Below, in pieces: positions 51,910 to 61,188 of a stretch of 64,000 nt of DNA (position 1 is its first letter; each line of letters begins with the position of its first letter). The stretch spans positions 16,867 to 80,866 of the forward strand of contig UQUG01000003.1 of NCBI GenBank assembly GCA_900544205.1, read 5' to 3'. Under the pieces are notes generated by a model, which saw only the letters and a list, made by a program, of their open reading frames with translations, was not told the DNA's origin and did no database searches. The translations under genes and the position numbers were made by a program. The DNA comes from an uncultured Collinsella sp. (GTDB lineage Bacteria; Actinomycetota; Coriobacteriia; Coriobacteriales; Coriobacteriaceae).

Positions 51910-52293
51910 CTAGAAACCAAAGCCAAAGCCCGTTCCGGTAATCGCCGAGTACATAAAGTAAACGTTGATCACGTTGAGGAACACACCCGTGATGCAACCG
52001 TTGCGCAGGTAGCGTTCGCACACGATGCGCGCCATGGCGGCGGAGTCATCATTGTTTTTAGCTTGACGTCCCGCCGTAAAGTATGTCGCCACGCTCAGCA
52101 GCAGGTTGAGCACCGGCAGCGCCAGCAACTCGTAGCTCTTGCCCCAGCGCGTCACCTCGCCGGCGGCGTTAAACTTCGTTGCCACCTCGGGACCAATGTT
52201 GGGGATAACGCACGCTGCGACCACCAGCGGAATCACCGCAAGTACGAGCAGCGCAATACCCATGTAGCCAGCTTTTTTGCCGTATTTAAACAT
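51910..52293 (-). CDS. DUF1648/SdpI-like membrane protein
   Basis: A 127-residue protein with a first helix MGIALLVLAVIPLVVAACVI, the DUF1648 hallmark ATKFNAAGEVTRWGKSYELL and two further hydrophobic helices. DUF1648 segments occur at the N-terminus of SdpI-type immunity proteins. AAGGGCG precedes the ATG. It lies 11 bases after ychF in the same direction and may be co-transcribed. Role unknown. Confidence 0.8.
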   Translation of the reverse strand: MFKYGKKAGYMGIALLVLAVIPLVVAACVIPNIGPEVATKFNAAGEVTRWGKSYELLALPVLNLLLSVATYFTAGRQAKNNDDSAAMARIVCERYLRNGCITGVFLNVINVYFMYSAITGTGFGFGF

Positions 52294-52304
52294 ATGCGTC
52301 GCCC

Positions 52305-53381
52305 TTACACGTTAAAGCGGAAGTGCACGACGTCGCCATCGGCCATGACATAGTCCTTGCCCTCAATACGCAGTTTGCCGGCGGCCTTGGCGCCCTGCTC
52401 ACCGCCGAGCTCGATGTAGTCATCATAGCCAATGACCTCGGCCTTAATAAAGCCGCGCTCAAAATCGGTGTGGATGACGCCGGCGGCCTGCGGGGCGGTC
52501 GCGCCCTGACGAACCGTCCAGGCCTTGACCTCCATCTCGCCGGCCGTAAAGAACGACTGCAGACCGAGCAGCTTATAGGCCGCCTGCGCGAACACGTCCA
52601 GACCGGGCTGCTCCAGGCCCAAGCTCTCCAGGTAGTCGGCGGCGTCCTCGGGATCGAGCTCGGAAAGCTCGGCCTCAATCTTGGCGCAGATGGGCAACGG
52701 CTTGACGCCATCGATGGGCGCCAGGTCCTCGTTGAGCATATCCTCGTCCACGTTGGCCACGTACAGAATGGGCTTCATAGTGAGCAGGAACAGGCCCTTG
52801 GCGGCGGCACGCTCCTCGTCGGTCATCTCCATGGACGCGGCTCGCTTGCCCTCGTTGAGCCAAGCGAGCAGGCGCTTGGCCACCTCGAACTTGGGCATGA
52901 GCTCTTTGTCGCGCTTGGCCTCCTTCTCGAGCTTGGGCAGCTGCTTCTCGAGCGTGCCCATGTCGGCCAGGATGAGCTCGGTCATGATGGTGTCGGCATC
53001 GCCGGCGGGATCGACAAACTCGCCCGTGCGGCCCACCTCACGCATGACGTTGGGGTCCTTAAAGTAGCGCACGACCTCGCAGATGGCGTCGGTCTCGCGG
53101 ATGTTTGCCAAGAACTGGTTGCCCAGGCCCTCGCCCTCGTTGGCACCCTTCACCAGGCCAGCGATGTCGACGAACTCGACCGTCGCCGGCACAATGCGGC
53201 CGGGGTTAACGATGTCGGCGAGCTTTTGCAGGCGGCTATCGGGCACATCGACGATACCCACGTTGGGGTCGATCGTGGCAAACGGGTAGTTGGCGGCAAG
53301 GCCGGTCTTTTTGGTAAGCGCGGTGAACAGCGTCGACTTGCCCACGTTGGGCAGGCCCACGATACCGATGGAAAGGGACAC
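52305..53381 (-). CDS. ychF: Redox-regulated ATPase YchF
   Basis: A 358-residue Obg-like P-loop protein: G1 [20 protein letters not shown]3 [17 protein letters not shown] and [14 protein letters not shown]4-like [10 protein letters not shown], and a C-terminal TGS domain ([16 protein letters not shown] region, [19 protein letters not shown]). It binds the ribosome and hydrolyses ATP in preference to GTP. GTG 53381 follows AAAAGGAG. Confidence 0.95.
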   Translation of the reverse strand: MSLSIGIVGLPNVGKSTLFTALTKKTGLAANYPFATIDPNVGIVDVPDSRLQKLADIVNPGRIVPATVEFVDIAGLVKGANEGEGLGNQFLANIRETDAICEVVRYFKDPNVMREVGRTGEFVDPAGDADTIMTELILADMGTLEKQLPKLEKEAKRDKELMPKFEVAKRLLAWLNEGKRAASMEMTDEERAAAKGLFLLTMKPILYVANVDEDMLNEDLAPIDGVKPLPICAKIEAELSELDPEDAADYLESLGLEQPGLDVFAQAAYKLLGLQSFFTAGEMEVKAWTVRQGATAPQAAGVIHTDFERGFIKAEVIGYDDYIELGGEQGAKAAGKLRIEGKDYVMADGDVVHFRFNV

Positions 53382-53494
53382 GACAGCTCCTTTTGGTACA
53401 GTACTTCAAACAGTATAAGTATAGCGCCGCCGCAGCATCCGGGCGAATCCGGACACCACGGCGGCGCAAATGAAGCAGAGATAGAGCTCGCTGA

Positions 53495-54748
53495 CTAGTC
53501 CGCGAGCTTCTCCACCTGATCGAGCATCTTGTCAAGCTTGGCCTTTGCCTCGGCCTTGGCCTTCTGGGCCTCTTCGTGGGCCTTGGCCTTCTGAGCGGCC
53601 TTTTCCTCGGCCTCGGGGTCGACAACGACCAGATTGGACGCATCGTGCTCGACCAGCTTGAGCGCATGCTCGGGGCACACCTTGACGCAGGCTCCGCAAC
53701 CTAGGCAATACGTGGACTCCAATGCAAAGCGACCGCTTCCCACCAAATCGCAGGCAAACGTGGGGCACACGTTGACGCACTCGCCGCACGACGTGCACTT
53801 GTCAAAATCGCATTCCGGTGTGCTCACCTGCATATTCTGGGCAAGCTCGGGGTGGTTCTGCAGCGTCGAGAGCACCAGCTGCCGCCCGTGCGTGAGCGAA
53901 CGGCGACGCTTGGTCGTCGTGGTGCCGCACATGGTGTTGAGCGTGCGCTCGAGCTGCGTGATCTGGTGACGGTGAGCCTTCAACTTCTGCGTCACCGAGG
54001 CCAGCGCCGCCGTCGCCGGATTGAGCTTGGTCACCGTTAGGCCCGTGGTGCGGGCAATCTTTTCCATGTACTCCTTGCGCTCGTACTCGCGGCGCTTATG
54101 GCACTTGAGGCTCTTGGGGTCGACCTCTAGGCCCATACCCGTGCCAGACCACTCTTCGGCCTTCGCAATCGCCTCGCCAAGAATGTCCTCACCGCCGGTG
54201 TTGCGGCATTTATCGCACACGCCCAACGGCAGGTACACACTCACGTTGGGATAGTCGGCCAGTACCGAGAACCAGGTCTCCGCCGTAATATCGCCCACGC
54301 AGGCAACGACGACTTCGTTTTCGCGCGGCATGCGCTTAAGGGCACGCGTGCAGGTAACGTAGGCGGTCTCGTGGCTCGTAGCCGCCGAGACAATGTCGTC
54401 GTAGACGTTTTTGGGTGCAAGGCGCGGAGAGATGATCGCCTCCGTCGGGCAAGTAGCGGCGCACAGGCCGCACTTGCGACAGGAGTCGAGGATCTCGATG
54501 GAGTCTTCCTCGACCTCGATAGCGTTGACCGGGCACACGTCCATGCACGCGGTGCAGCCGCTCTTTTCGTTTTTGCAGGTCAAGCACGGAATGGTGTTGC
54601 CGCGCGGGCGCTCCTTGTAGTCGGCAGGATTCCACTGCGGCGCCGACGGATCGAGCGCGTCGGTCACGCCGCCAAGCGGGTTTTTAAGAAAGTCGAAACC
54701 CTTGCTGATCTCGATAATGTCATCAAACAGATCGTGTTCCTGCGCCAT
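53495..54748 (-). CDS. Ferredoxin-type iron-sulfur protein with two 4Fe-4S modules
   Basis: A 417-residue protein. The first cluster module is CTACMDVCPVNAIEVEE with CRKCGLCAATCPTEAI (about residues 64-105). The middle resembles a methyl-viologen-reducing hydrogenase delta-like or electron-transfer region with cysteines (GVCDKCRNTGGEDIL). The second module is CTSCGECVNVCPTFACDLV with CLGCGACVKVCPEHALKLV (about 310-360), then a Lys/Ala coiled-coil tail. GGGAGGGG precedes ATG 54748. It is likely an electron carrier in anaerobic redox metabolism. Partner unknown. It lies 113 bases upstream of ychF. Confidence 0.85.
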   Translation of the reverse strand: MAQEHDLFDDIIEISKGFDFLKNPLGGVTDALDPSAPQWNPADYKERPRGNTIPCLTCKNEKSGCTACMDVCPVNAIEVEEDSIEILDSCRKCGLCAATCPTEAIISPRLAPKNVYDDIVSAATSHETAYVTCTRALKRMPRENEVVVACVGDITAETWFSVLADYPNVSVYLPLGVCDKCRNTGGEDILGEAIAKAEEWSGTGMGLEVDPKSLKCHKRREYERKEYMEKIARTTGLTVTKLNPATAALASVTQKLKAHRHQITQLERTLNTMCGTTTTKRRRSLTHGRQLVLSTLQNHPELAQNMQVSTPECDFDKCTSCGECVNVCPTFACDLVGSGRFALESTYCLGCGACVKVCPEHALKLVEHDASNLVVVDPEAEEKAAQKAKAHEEAQKAKAEAKAKLDKMLDQVEKLAD

Positions 54749-54898
54749 GCGCGGCCCCTCCCTGAGCAGTGCAAACAAGCAAGAGATAATGATACGCCAT
54801 CGGCCCACGACTCGGGCAAATTACACGCGGAGCACCTTTGAGGCAAATAGCCTATGCCTATCGCCGCCTCGATTGCACAAGGTCGATCAAGCGCCTAG

Positions 54899-55966
54899 CT
54901 ATGCCTCGCGCATGAGCTGCACGAGCTTTTGTCTGGTCACCTTGGCCTGTTCGTTAGCCATATTGCGTTCGTTTCTAAAGGCCGCATCTGCAACGCTCAT
55001 CAGGTCGGCATCGGAAATCTCGTCAAGGCCCAGCTCCTCGAGCGTCGTCGGCAGACCGACGCGCTGGCAAAACTCGAGCACCTGATTAAGCTCGGGCGCA
55101 CGCTCCAGGCGCAGCTGCACCACCAGGCCAAATGCCACGGCCTCACCATGCATGGCCTTGCACTCGGGCAGAATCGTCAGGCCGTTGGCTATGGCATGGG
55201 CAAGCGCTAGGCCACCACTCTCAAAGCCAACACCCGAGAGCAGAATATTGCACTCGATCAGGCGCTCAACCGCTGGCGATGTACGGCCCTTTTTGAGATC
55301 GCGCTTGGCAGCGACGCCGCACTCCATAAGCGTGTCGTAGCAAGCGCGGGCTGCAACCAAAGCCAAGTGCCCCGGCATACCACCATGCTCGTTCGTGCCC
55401 CGTGCCGCAACGCACGAACGCGCCTCGAAGTACGTGGCCAACGCATCGCCCATACCGGCAACCGTCATGCGCAACGGCGCCGCGGCGACCACGTCGGTAT
55501 CAACCACGACCAGGTCGGGGTTCTTCGCAAGCGCCAGGTAGTAGTCGAACGACCCATCCTCGTGATACAACACCGAAATCGCGCTGCACGGACCGTCCAT
55601 CGAAGCCGCCGTGGGGCATACGCACAACGGCAACTCGGCATAAAACGCAACGGCCTTGGCGATATCCAGCATCTTGCCGCCGCCAATACCCACCACCATG
55701 TCGCAATACTCGGCCTGGGCTTCCTTAGCCATTTTTATAACGGCGTCTTCCGTACACGGACCGTTATAGATCTTAAAGAACGGCTCTCGCAAATCGTCGT
55801 CTTGGAATCCATCGACGATCTGCTTGCACAGCCGATCCTCGGTGCCTTGGTCAAACAGGACATAGGCGGCGCAGCCCAACCACGACAAATACCTGCCCTG
55901 GCGCGAAAGCTCCCCCGGCCCCTGAACATACCGACCGGGACCGCCGTAAACCATAGGCAGCGACAT
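54899..55966 (-). CDS. GldA-type iron/zinc dehydrogenase (paralog 1)
   Basis: A 355-residue protein of the glycerol dehydrogenase family. The NAD site is MVVGIGGGKMLDIAKAVAFY, the substrate/metal region has PTAASMDGPCSAISVLYHED, and likely metal ligands are Asp in AGMGDALATYFEA, His in ALAHAIANGLT and His in KAMHGEAVAFG. ATG 55966 follows AAAGGGTGGGG; the frame to 55990 is leader. Similar to but diverged from the next gene (56115). Oxidises a polyol or hydroxyketone with NAD; which one is unknown. A long inverted repeat and a terminator separate the two genes. Confidence 0.88.
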   Translation of the reverse strand: MSLPMVYGGPGRYVQGPGELSRQGRYLSWLGCAAYVLFDQGTEDRLCKQIVDGFQDDDLREPFFKIYNGPCTEDAVIKMAKEAQAEYCDMVVGIGGGKMLDIAKAVAFYAELPLCVCPTAASMDGPCSAISVLYHEDGSFDYYLALAKNPDLVVVDTDVVAAAPLRMTVAGMGDALATYFEARSCVAARGTNEHGGMPGHLALVAARACYDTLMECGVAAKRDLKKGRTSPAVERLIECNILLSGVGFESGGLALAHAIANGLTILPECKAMHGEAVAFGLVVQLRLERAPELNQVLEFCQRVGLPTTLEELGLDEISDADLMSVADAAFRNERNMANEQAKVTRQKLVQLMREA

Positions 55967-55997
55967 ACGAGACCCCACCCTTTCACTCACTCAATAT

Positions 55998-56062
55998 TGG
56001 TGCAAACTAACCTGACCCCCTTGCACCAACTTGGTACATTGGGGTCAGGTTACTTTGCACCA
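55998..56062. repeat. 22-bp imperfect inverted repeat (palindromic element)
   Basis: The arm at 55998-56019 (beginning TGGTGCAAACTAACC) pairs with the arm at 56041-56062 (ending TTACTTTGCACCA), with one mismatch in 22. It lies between the two GldA-type genes and has no coding content. It resembles a REP/MITE-type interspersed repeat; copies elsewhere cannot be checked here. Confidence 0.75.
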
Positions 56063-56071
56063 TAGCAAAAA

Positions 56072-56100
56072 GGGGCAAAGCCATCTGCTGGCTTTGCCCC
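56072..56100 (-). terminator. Terminator after gldA paralog 2
   Basis: GGGGCAAAGCCA (56072-56083) pairs with TGGCTTTGCCCC (56089-56100). The A-run at 56067-56071 is a T-run for the minus-strand gene 56115-57215. Confidence 0.85.
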
Positions 56101-56114
56101 TTCCTTAGCTTGAT

Positions 56115-57215
56115 TTACTCATCCATGAGGTAGTAGTGGCCCAGTGCGTCGGCGCCCAGAATAGCGTTTGCGACCATCTCGGGCGTCACCTCAAACGGCA
56201 TGTTGCACATGGTGTCCTCGGGCGCACAGGCGGCCTCGGCAACGACCATGGCCTGCTCGCGCGTAAGCTCGGCAACGCCAAGTTCCTTCATCGTGACCGG
56301 CAGGCCCAGCTCAATGCAGAAGCCCAAGACTTCCTCGAGTTTCTCAGTCGGGGCATCCTCGAGTACCAGCTGTACGATGGTACCAAAGGCGACCTTCTCG
56401 CCGTGATACATGCTGTGGCACTCGGGCAGCATCGTCAGGCCGTTGTGAATGGCGTGCGCGGCAGCAAGGCCGGAGCTCTCAAAGCCAATGCCGGAGAGCA
56501 GCGTGTTGGCCTCGATGATGTGCTCGACGGCAGGCGTCAGCGCGCCCTTCTCCAGCGCGACCTTGGCCTTCACGCCATCGGCCATGAGCGTCTCATAGCA
56601 AAGCTTGGCGAGCGCCAGGCCAGCCATGCCGCCCTTGCCGCCGGCGCAGGTGCCACCGTCGGCGTCGTGCGTCGTCTGGGCCTCAAAGTAGGTTGCAAGC
56701 GCATCGCCCATGCCGGCGACCGTCAGGCGCACCGGGCTCGCCGCGATAACCGTCGTATCCATAAGGACAATGTTGGGGTTCGCCTTGAGGAACAGATACT
56801 TATCGAACTGGCCGTCATCGGTGTAGAGCACCGAAAGCGCAGAGCACGGAGCATCGGTCGAAGCGATGGTGGGGCAGATGATAACCGGGGACTCCAGGTA
56901 GTAGGCAACGGCCTTGGCGGTGTCGAGGATCTTGCCGCCACCGACGCCGACGATGATGTCGCAGCCGTTCTCGCGCGCGAGCGCCACCAAGCGGTCGACC
57001 TCACCCTTAGAGCACTCACCGTTAAAGTCCTCAAACAGCAGCTCGGCCTTGGCCTCGGCAAAGCCGCCCTCAATCTTGGCACCGACGCGCTTCTTGCCCG
57101 AAGGCGTCACGATGACGAGGGCCTTGGCACCGAGCGGCTCGACATAAGAGCCGAGCCTGGCGAGCTCGTCCGGGCCCTGGATGTACTTGCTGGGGCTATT
57201 GAAAATTGCAGCCAT
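56115..57215 (-). CDS. gldA: Glycerol dehydrogenase
   Basis: A 366-residue family III metal-dependent dehydrogenase: MAAIFNSPSKYIQGPDELAR start, NAD loop IIVGVGGGKILDTAKAVAYY, and PTIASTDAPCSALSVLYTDD. Metal ligands are Asp in VAGMGDALATYFEA, His in AAHAIHNGLTMLPE and His in SMYHGEKVAFG. It is the closer match to true GldA in motif and length. It oxidises glycerol to dihydroxyacetone with NAD. GGGATAG precedes the ATG. It is flanked by terminators and so forms its own unit between two other dehydrogenases. Confidence 0.92.
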   Translation of the reverse strand: MAAIFNSPSKYIQGPDELARLGSYVEPLGAKALVIVTPSGKKRVGAKIEGGFAEAKAELLFEDFNGECSKGEVDRLVALARENGCDIIVGVGGGKILDTAKAVAYYLESPVIICPTIASTDAPCSALSVLYTDDGQFDKYLFLKANPNIVLMDTTVIAASPVRLTVAGMGDALATYFEAQTTHDADGGTCAGGKGGMAGLALAKLCYETLMADGVKAKVALEKGALTPAVEHIIEANTLLSGIGFESSGLAAAHAIHNGLTMLPECHSMYHGEKVAFGTIVQLVLEDAPTEKLEEVLGFCIELGLPVTMKELGVAELTREQAMVVAEAACAPEDTMCNMPFEVTPEMVANAILGADALGHYYLMDE

Positions 57216-57246
57216 ATCTATCCCATTCTCTAAAGATAAAAAGAAA

Positions 57247-57276
57247 GGGGCTCCGTACAGAAACGTGCGGAGCCCC
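57247..57276 (-). terminator. Terminator after alcohol dehydrogenase
   Basis: GGGGCTCCG (57247-57255) pairs with CGGAGCCCC (57268-57276), with A-rich sequence on the left acting as a T-run on the minus strand. Confidence 0.8.
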
Positions 57277-57298
57277 TCATTACGATAACAAGAATCGA

Positions 57299-58522
57299 TT
57301 AGAAATCGATGTCGGTGTCGTAGTAGCAGGCCTTGAGGATCTTCTCGAAGTCAGCAGCCTTGGTCTCACGCGGGTTCTCGGGCGTGCAGGCGTCGGTCTC
57401 GGCGTTCGCGGCGATCTCGGGCAGCTTGGCGAGGAACTCCTCCTCGGAAACCATCTGCGGGTTCTCGGCGTCGACCTTCACGCCACCATTCGCGTAATCC
57501 TTGATGGACTGCGGGATGTTGAGGGCGTCGTTCATATCGCGGATCTTCTGGACGAGCGCAGCGATGAGCTCCTCGTTGGTCTCGCCGGGAAGGTGCAGGA
57601 CCTCCTTGGCCACGAAGGCATAGCGCTCGGCAGCACGGGGATCCTTGGAGTTCCACTGGATGACCTTGCCCAGGTACATAGCGTTGGCGGCACCGTGGAT
57701 GATGTGGCCGTTCTCAAAGGCAGCACCGGTCTTGTGAGCCATGGAGTGGACGATGCCCAGCAGGCCCGAAGAGAAGGCGATACCGGCGATGCACTGAGCC
57801 TCGTGCATGTGCTGGCGGGCCTCCTTGTCGCCCTCATAGGACTTGGGCAGCCACTCGACGATCTCGCGGATGCCGTGCAGGGCGTTGGCGTCGGTGAACA
57901 TAGAAGCGAAGGTAGAGACGTAGGCCTCCATGCAGTGGGTCAGAGCGTCCATACCGGTGTGAGCGCACAGCTTGGCGGGCATGGTGTAGGTGAGCTCGGG
58001 GTCGACGATGGCGACATCGGGCGTGATGTTGAAGTCGGCCAGCGGGTACTTGATGCCCTTGGCGTAGTCGGTGATGACGGAGAACGCGGTGACCTCGGTA
58101 GCGGTACCGGAGGTAGAGGAGATGGCGCAGAAGTGAGCCTTCTGACGCAGCTCGGGGAAGCTGAACGGCTGGATGATGTTGTCGAAGGACTCCTCGGGAT
58201 ACTCGTAGAAGACCCACATGGCCTTAGCGGCGTCGATGGGCGAGCCGCCACCGATGGCAATAATCCAGTCGGGCTCGAACTCGCGCATGGCCTCGGCGCC
58301 CTTCATGACCGTCTCGATGGACGGATCGGACTCGACGCCCTCGAACAGCTTGACCTCGAAGCCGCCTTCCTTAAGGTCAGCCTCGACGTCCTGCAGAAAA
58401 CCGCCGCGACGCATGGAGCCGCCGCCGGTCACGATGATGGCCTTGCTGCCCTTGAGGTTCTTGACCTCGTGGCGAGCGCCCTCACCAAAGTACAGATCGC
58501 GAGGATTGGTAAAACGTCCCAT
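57299..58522 (-). CDS. Iron-containing alcohol dehydrogenase (butanol dehydrogenase type)
   Basis: A 407-residue protein: NAD(P) loop IIAIGGGSPIDAAKAMWVFY, then FCAISSTSGTATEVTAFSVI. The iron site includes Asp/His in AHTGMDALTHCMEAYVSTFA and His in GIVHSMAHKTGAAFENGHII. This matches the BDH/YqhD type of group III alcohol dehydrogenases that reduce aldehydes in fermentation. TAGGAGG lies 7 bases before ATG 58522; the longer frame to 58573 is leader. Confidence 0.92.
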   Translation of the reverse strand: MGRFTNPRDLYFGEGARHEVKNLKGSKAIIVTGGGSMRRGGFLQDVEADLKEGGFEVKLFEGVESDPSIETVMKGAEAMREFEPDWIIAIGGGSPIDAAKAMWVFYEYPEESFDNIIQPFSFPELRQKAHFCAISSTSGTATEVTAFSVITDYAKGIKYPLADFNITPDVAIVDPELTYTMPAKLCAHTGMDALTHCMEAYVSTFASMFTDANALHGIREIVEWLPKSYEGDKEARQHMHEAQCIAGIAFSSGLLGIVHSMAHKTGAAFENGHIIHGAANAMYLGKVIQWNSKDPRAAERYAFVAKEVLHLPGETNEELIAALVQKIRDMNDALNIPQSIKDYANGGVKVDAENPQMVSEEEFLAKLPEIAANAETDACTPENPRETKAADFEKILKACYYDTDIDF

Positions 58523-59023
58523 ACTGTGCCTCCTAAACAAGCCCCTCTTAGACTTGTGTATATAACGGAGCACCCAATTGGCTCCGTCAGGACCGTATTT
58601 GTGCGTCGCCGGCGATAGCGACGCGCGATGTCTAAACGTCTCAACGCTCGGACACGCACTATTTTACCGTTCCGGTTGGTCAGTTATTCATCTAAAGCTG
58701 CCAATGATGAAACGTTTTTTCTACCCTTGAGAGCCCTTGCGTTGCGTTTATTGTCCCAAGCTGGGCAAACGTTTTATCAAGGTTGGACAGACTCGATTTC
58801 TGGAAGCCCTCCTCTCCGAAAAGCACGCCGTTCGCCGCTCAAAATCGACCGTTTACGGCACCGTGATACCAGTCGCTCTGCCGACACGCAGACGCCTGTG
58901 TGACAGCCGCCTTCGTGGTGCAACAGTGCATGTCCGAGCGTGGCGCCCCCGGCGCGCCACATGCGGGTAAACTAGAAGGTTATATAGAGAGATTTGAACC
59001 CTAACCGCAGCAAAGGAGGCCCC
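58523..59023. other. 500-base non-coding region
   Basis: A divergent spacer between the alcohol dehydrogenase and the repeat-protein operon. It holds a small hairpin (ACGGAGC with GCTCCGT, 58565-58587) in the dehydrogenase leader. Short frames in it have no ribosome sites or coding character. Promoters are expected but not identified with confidence. Confidence 0.6.
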
Positions 59024-60100
59024 ATGGCATTCGATCCCATTCAAGAGGATTGCCATCGCCTCGTTCTTGAGGCCTTGCGCCGCGACAACATTCCGCTCAC
59101 CGACGGCCCCGCCGTCGAGCGTCTGATGGAACAATTTACCCGCAACCCCGCACCGCTCATCGTGCACGACCGCGACCGTGCCGGGCATCTGATCGCCAAG
59201 GTCGTCGAGGCTGTCGACTACCGCGTCCCCTTTATCCCCGACGACGCCCAGGCAGAGCAGGAAGAGGCAGCGGCCGAGAACATGCTCCGCGAGGCAGCGG
59301 CGCTCGATCCGAGCAACTGGGATGCCCAGCGCATGCTGACGGCGCTCACCGCCGAATCCAACGAAGAGTACGTGCAGTACCTGGTGTCCAAATGCGACGA
59401 GGTGGAGCACGATCTGGCACTCAAGATTGCCTCAGCGCAGGACCCCTACGAGCGTGAGGCCGCAGGCGACCTGACTCGCCGTCCCTACCTGCGTTGGCTT
59501 GCCGCCCTTGCATCACGCGCCCTCATTAGCGGCCGCTACCGCATGTCGCTGGAGGCCGCGAACCGCAGCCTGGACTTTGCGCCCAACGACCCCGCCGGCG
59601 TCCGCCACACCGCGATGCTCGCCATGGCAAAGCTCGAATACCCCGCCGAGGAGCTCAAGCGTTTTCGCTCCGCCCACTCCGTGCCCTATCTCGCCAACAC
59701 GCCGCTGCGCCGCCGCCCCAAGGACGCGGAGCGCGACTTGGACCCGTGGACGCTCATCGCGCTAATGAGCGCCGCCTGGCGCGAGCTGGACTACGAAGGC
59801 GCCGAGCACTACCTGCGCATCCTGGTGCGTTCGTGCCCTCACGCGGCCGAGGCACTCTACTTCCAAACCGAATTCCCCGATGGCGTCTATGCCCGCGTCA
59901 ACGTGGGCGCAGGCTCCACCGACGAGCTCGTCCTTGCCCTGTCCGAGGCGACGCCAGTGCTGCAGGAGGGCCTGGGCGCCCCCGACAACGCCAGCTTTGC
60001 CGCCTGGGTCGCCACCAACGACATCGTGCGCTCCCAGATCGACGAGCGCATCCTGCGCGCGGCCGAGCAGGGCCTGCCGTTTAAGGGAGGAGACCTCTAA
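59024..60100 (+). CDS. TPR-like repeat protein (paralog A)
   Basis: A 358-residue, alpha-helical cytoplasmic protein. It starts MAFDPIQEDCHRLVLEALRR and has helix pairs resembling TPR units (AENMLREAAALDPSNWDAQR; ISGRYRMSLEAANRSLDFAP). AAAGGAGG precedes the ATG. It shares size, repeat style and an HAAEALYF-like end with the next gene, to which it is joined by a TAATG overlap. It forms an operon with the fused MurT-GatD gene, so a link to cell-wall assembly or its control is possible. No known family name. Confidence 0.8.
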   Translation: MAFDPIQEDCHRLVLEALRRDNIPLTDGPAVERLMEQFTRNPAPLIVHDRDRAGHLIAKVVEAVDYRVPFIPDDAQAEQEEAAAENMLREAAALDPSNWDAQRMLTALTAESNEEYVQYLVSKCDEVEHDLALKIASAQDPYEREAAGDLTRRPYLRWLAALASRALISGRYRMSLEAANRSLDFAPNDPAGVRHTAMLAMAKLEYPAEELKRFRSAHSVPYLANTPLRRRPKDAERDLDPWTLIALMSAAWRELDYEGAEHYLRILVRSCPHAAEALYFQTEFPDGVYARVNVGAGSTDELVLALSEATPVLQEGLGAPDNASFAAWVATNDIVRSQIDERILRAAEQGLPFKGGDL

Positions 60101-61143
60101 TGGATCCGAGCGTCTACATCCCCGCCTACCTGGAGCGCGCCTACGTTGCGTCGCACCCCGAACTCACCGATGCAGCACGCGAGCTTGTCCATAACGACGT
60201 GAGCGTCAACCCTCATAAGTATGCGCAGACCGAGCATGCCCAGGCGCTATTGTCCTATGCTGGCGTCCACCGCCACCTGCTCGACGAACTCCATCGCATC
60301 GAGGACATGGGCAGCGACGAGGAGTTTGAGCAGACGCGCAACCGCCTGTTCGACGATATGCGCGATGAGTTGCTCAAGATCGTCCGCGTCGATGCGTATG
60401 TCCTCGATGCGCAGCTGCTCGCCATCATTTTGGCGGACACGCCCGTCGACGCCTGCCTGGGCGACCTGATGAAACTCGAGGCGACCACGGCCGATTACCT
60501 GCAGCAAAGCGTGCCCGGGTTCGACATGGAGGCCCCACACTACTGGGCCAACAAGGTTTTGACGGACGGCGTGACGGCGGCCGATCTCACCGTAAGCGAG
60601 CCGGCTCTTATCGGGTGGCTCCACACGCTCGAGGCCATCTCGCAGCTGTGCATGGCAAGCGCTCGCTACCGTGCTGCCGCCAACTATTCTCGCCGTATTC
60701 TTAAGGCGGAAGGCTATCCCACCCGAGCTGCAGGCACCGTGCTACTCGCCCTCGCTCGCCTGGAAGACGAGGACGGCTTTTTTGCCCTGGCCCACCAGCT
60801 CGAGGAGCAGATGGGGGCCGATGCCCTCGAGAACTCCCCCTGGTACCTGCTCGCCCGCACGATCTTGCTGTTCAAAACGAACAAGATGCGCCCGGCGACA
60901 CGCGCGCTGCGCGAGTTTGCCAACCGCTGCGAGGGCGGCGCGTTCTTTTTGCTGAACCCCATGTATCAGACGCCGTACCTTCCCTGCCGGCCCGAACCGC
61001 ACGACCCCTGGGACCTTTCGCATCAGGCAGTTTGGGAGGCCGACGGCATCATCTCGGATACTCCCGACTTTGCCCCCTGGGCCAACGCTTGCGAAGACGT
61101 ATCGCAGCTTGCCCAGGAATTTGCGCGCCGCTACGGCTTTTAG
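60100..61143 (+). CDS. TPR-like repeat protein (paralog B)
   Basis: A 347-residue helical protein starting MDPSVYIPAYLERAYVASHP. It has repeat-like helices (SARYRAAANYSRRILKAEGY; DEDGFFALAHQLEEQMGADA) and an end that parallels paralog A (LLNPMYQTPYLPC). Its ATG overlaps the stop of paralog A. It lies 45 bases before murT-gatD. Probably a heteromeric partner of paralog A; function unknown. Confidence 0.8.
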   Translation: MDPSVYIPAYLERAYVASHPELTDAARELVHNDVSVNPHKYAQTEHAQALLSYAGVHRHLLDELHRIEDMGSDEEFEQTRNRLFDDMRDELLKIVRVDAYVLDAQLLAIILADTPVDACLGDLMKLEATTADYLQQSVPGFDMEAPHYWANKVLTDGVTAADLTVSEPALIGWLHTLEAISQLCMASARYRAAANYSRRILKAEGYPTRAAGTVLLALARLEDEDGFFALAHQLEEQMGADALENSPWYLLARTILLFKTNKMRPATRALREFANRCEGGAFFLLNPMYQTPYLPCRPEPHDPWDLSHQAVWEADGIISDTPDFAPWANACEDVSQLAQEFARRYGF

Positions 61144-61188
61144 CGACGCGATCGCCCCGACCATGTCATCTATGTTAGGAACGGCTTC

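Noticed and set aside
52323..53498. 391-codon plus-strand ORF opposite ychF
   Set aside because: Shadow of ychF; no homology-like motifs.
56136..57233. 365-codon plus-strand ORF opposite gldA
   Set aside because: Shadow of gldA with repetitive composition.
57206..58618. 470-codon plus-strand ORF opposite the alcohol dehydrogenase
   Set aside because: Shadow of the dehydrogenase; the motif content belongs to the minus strand.
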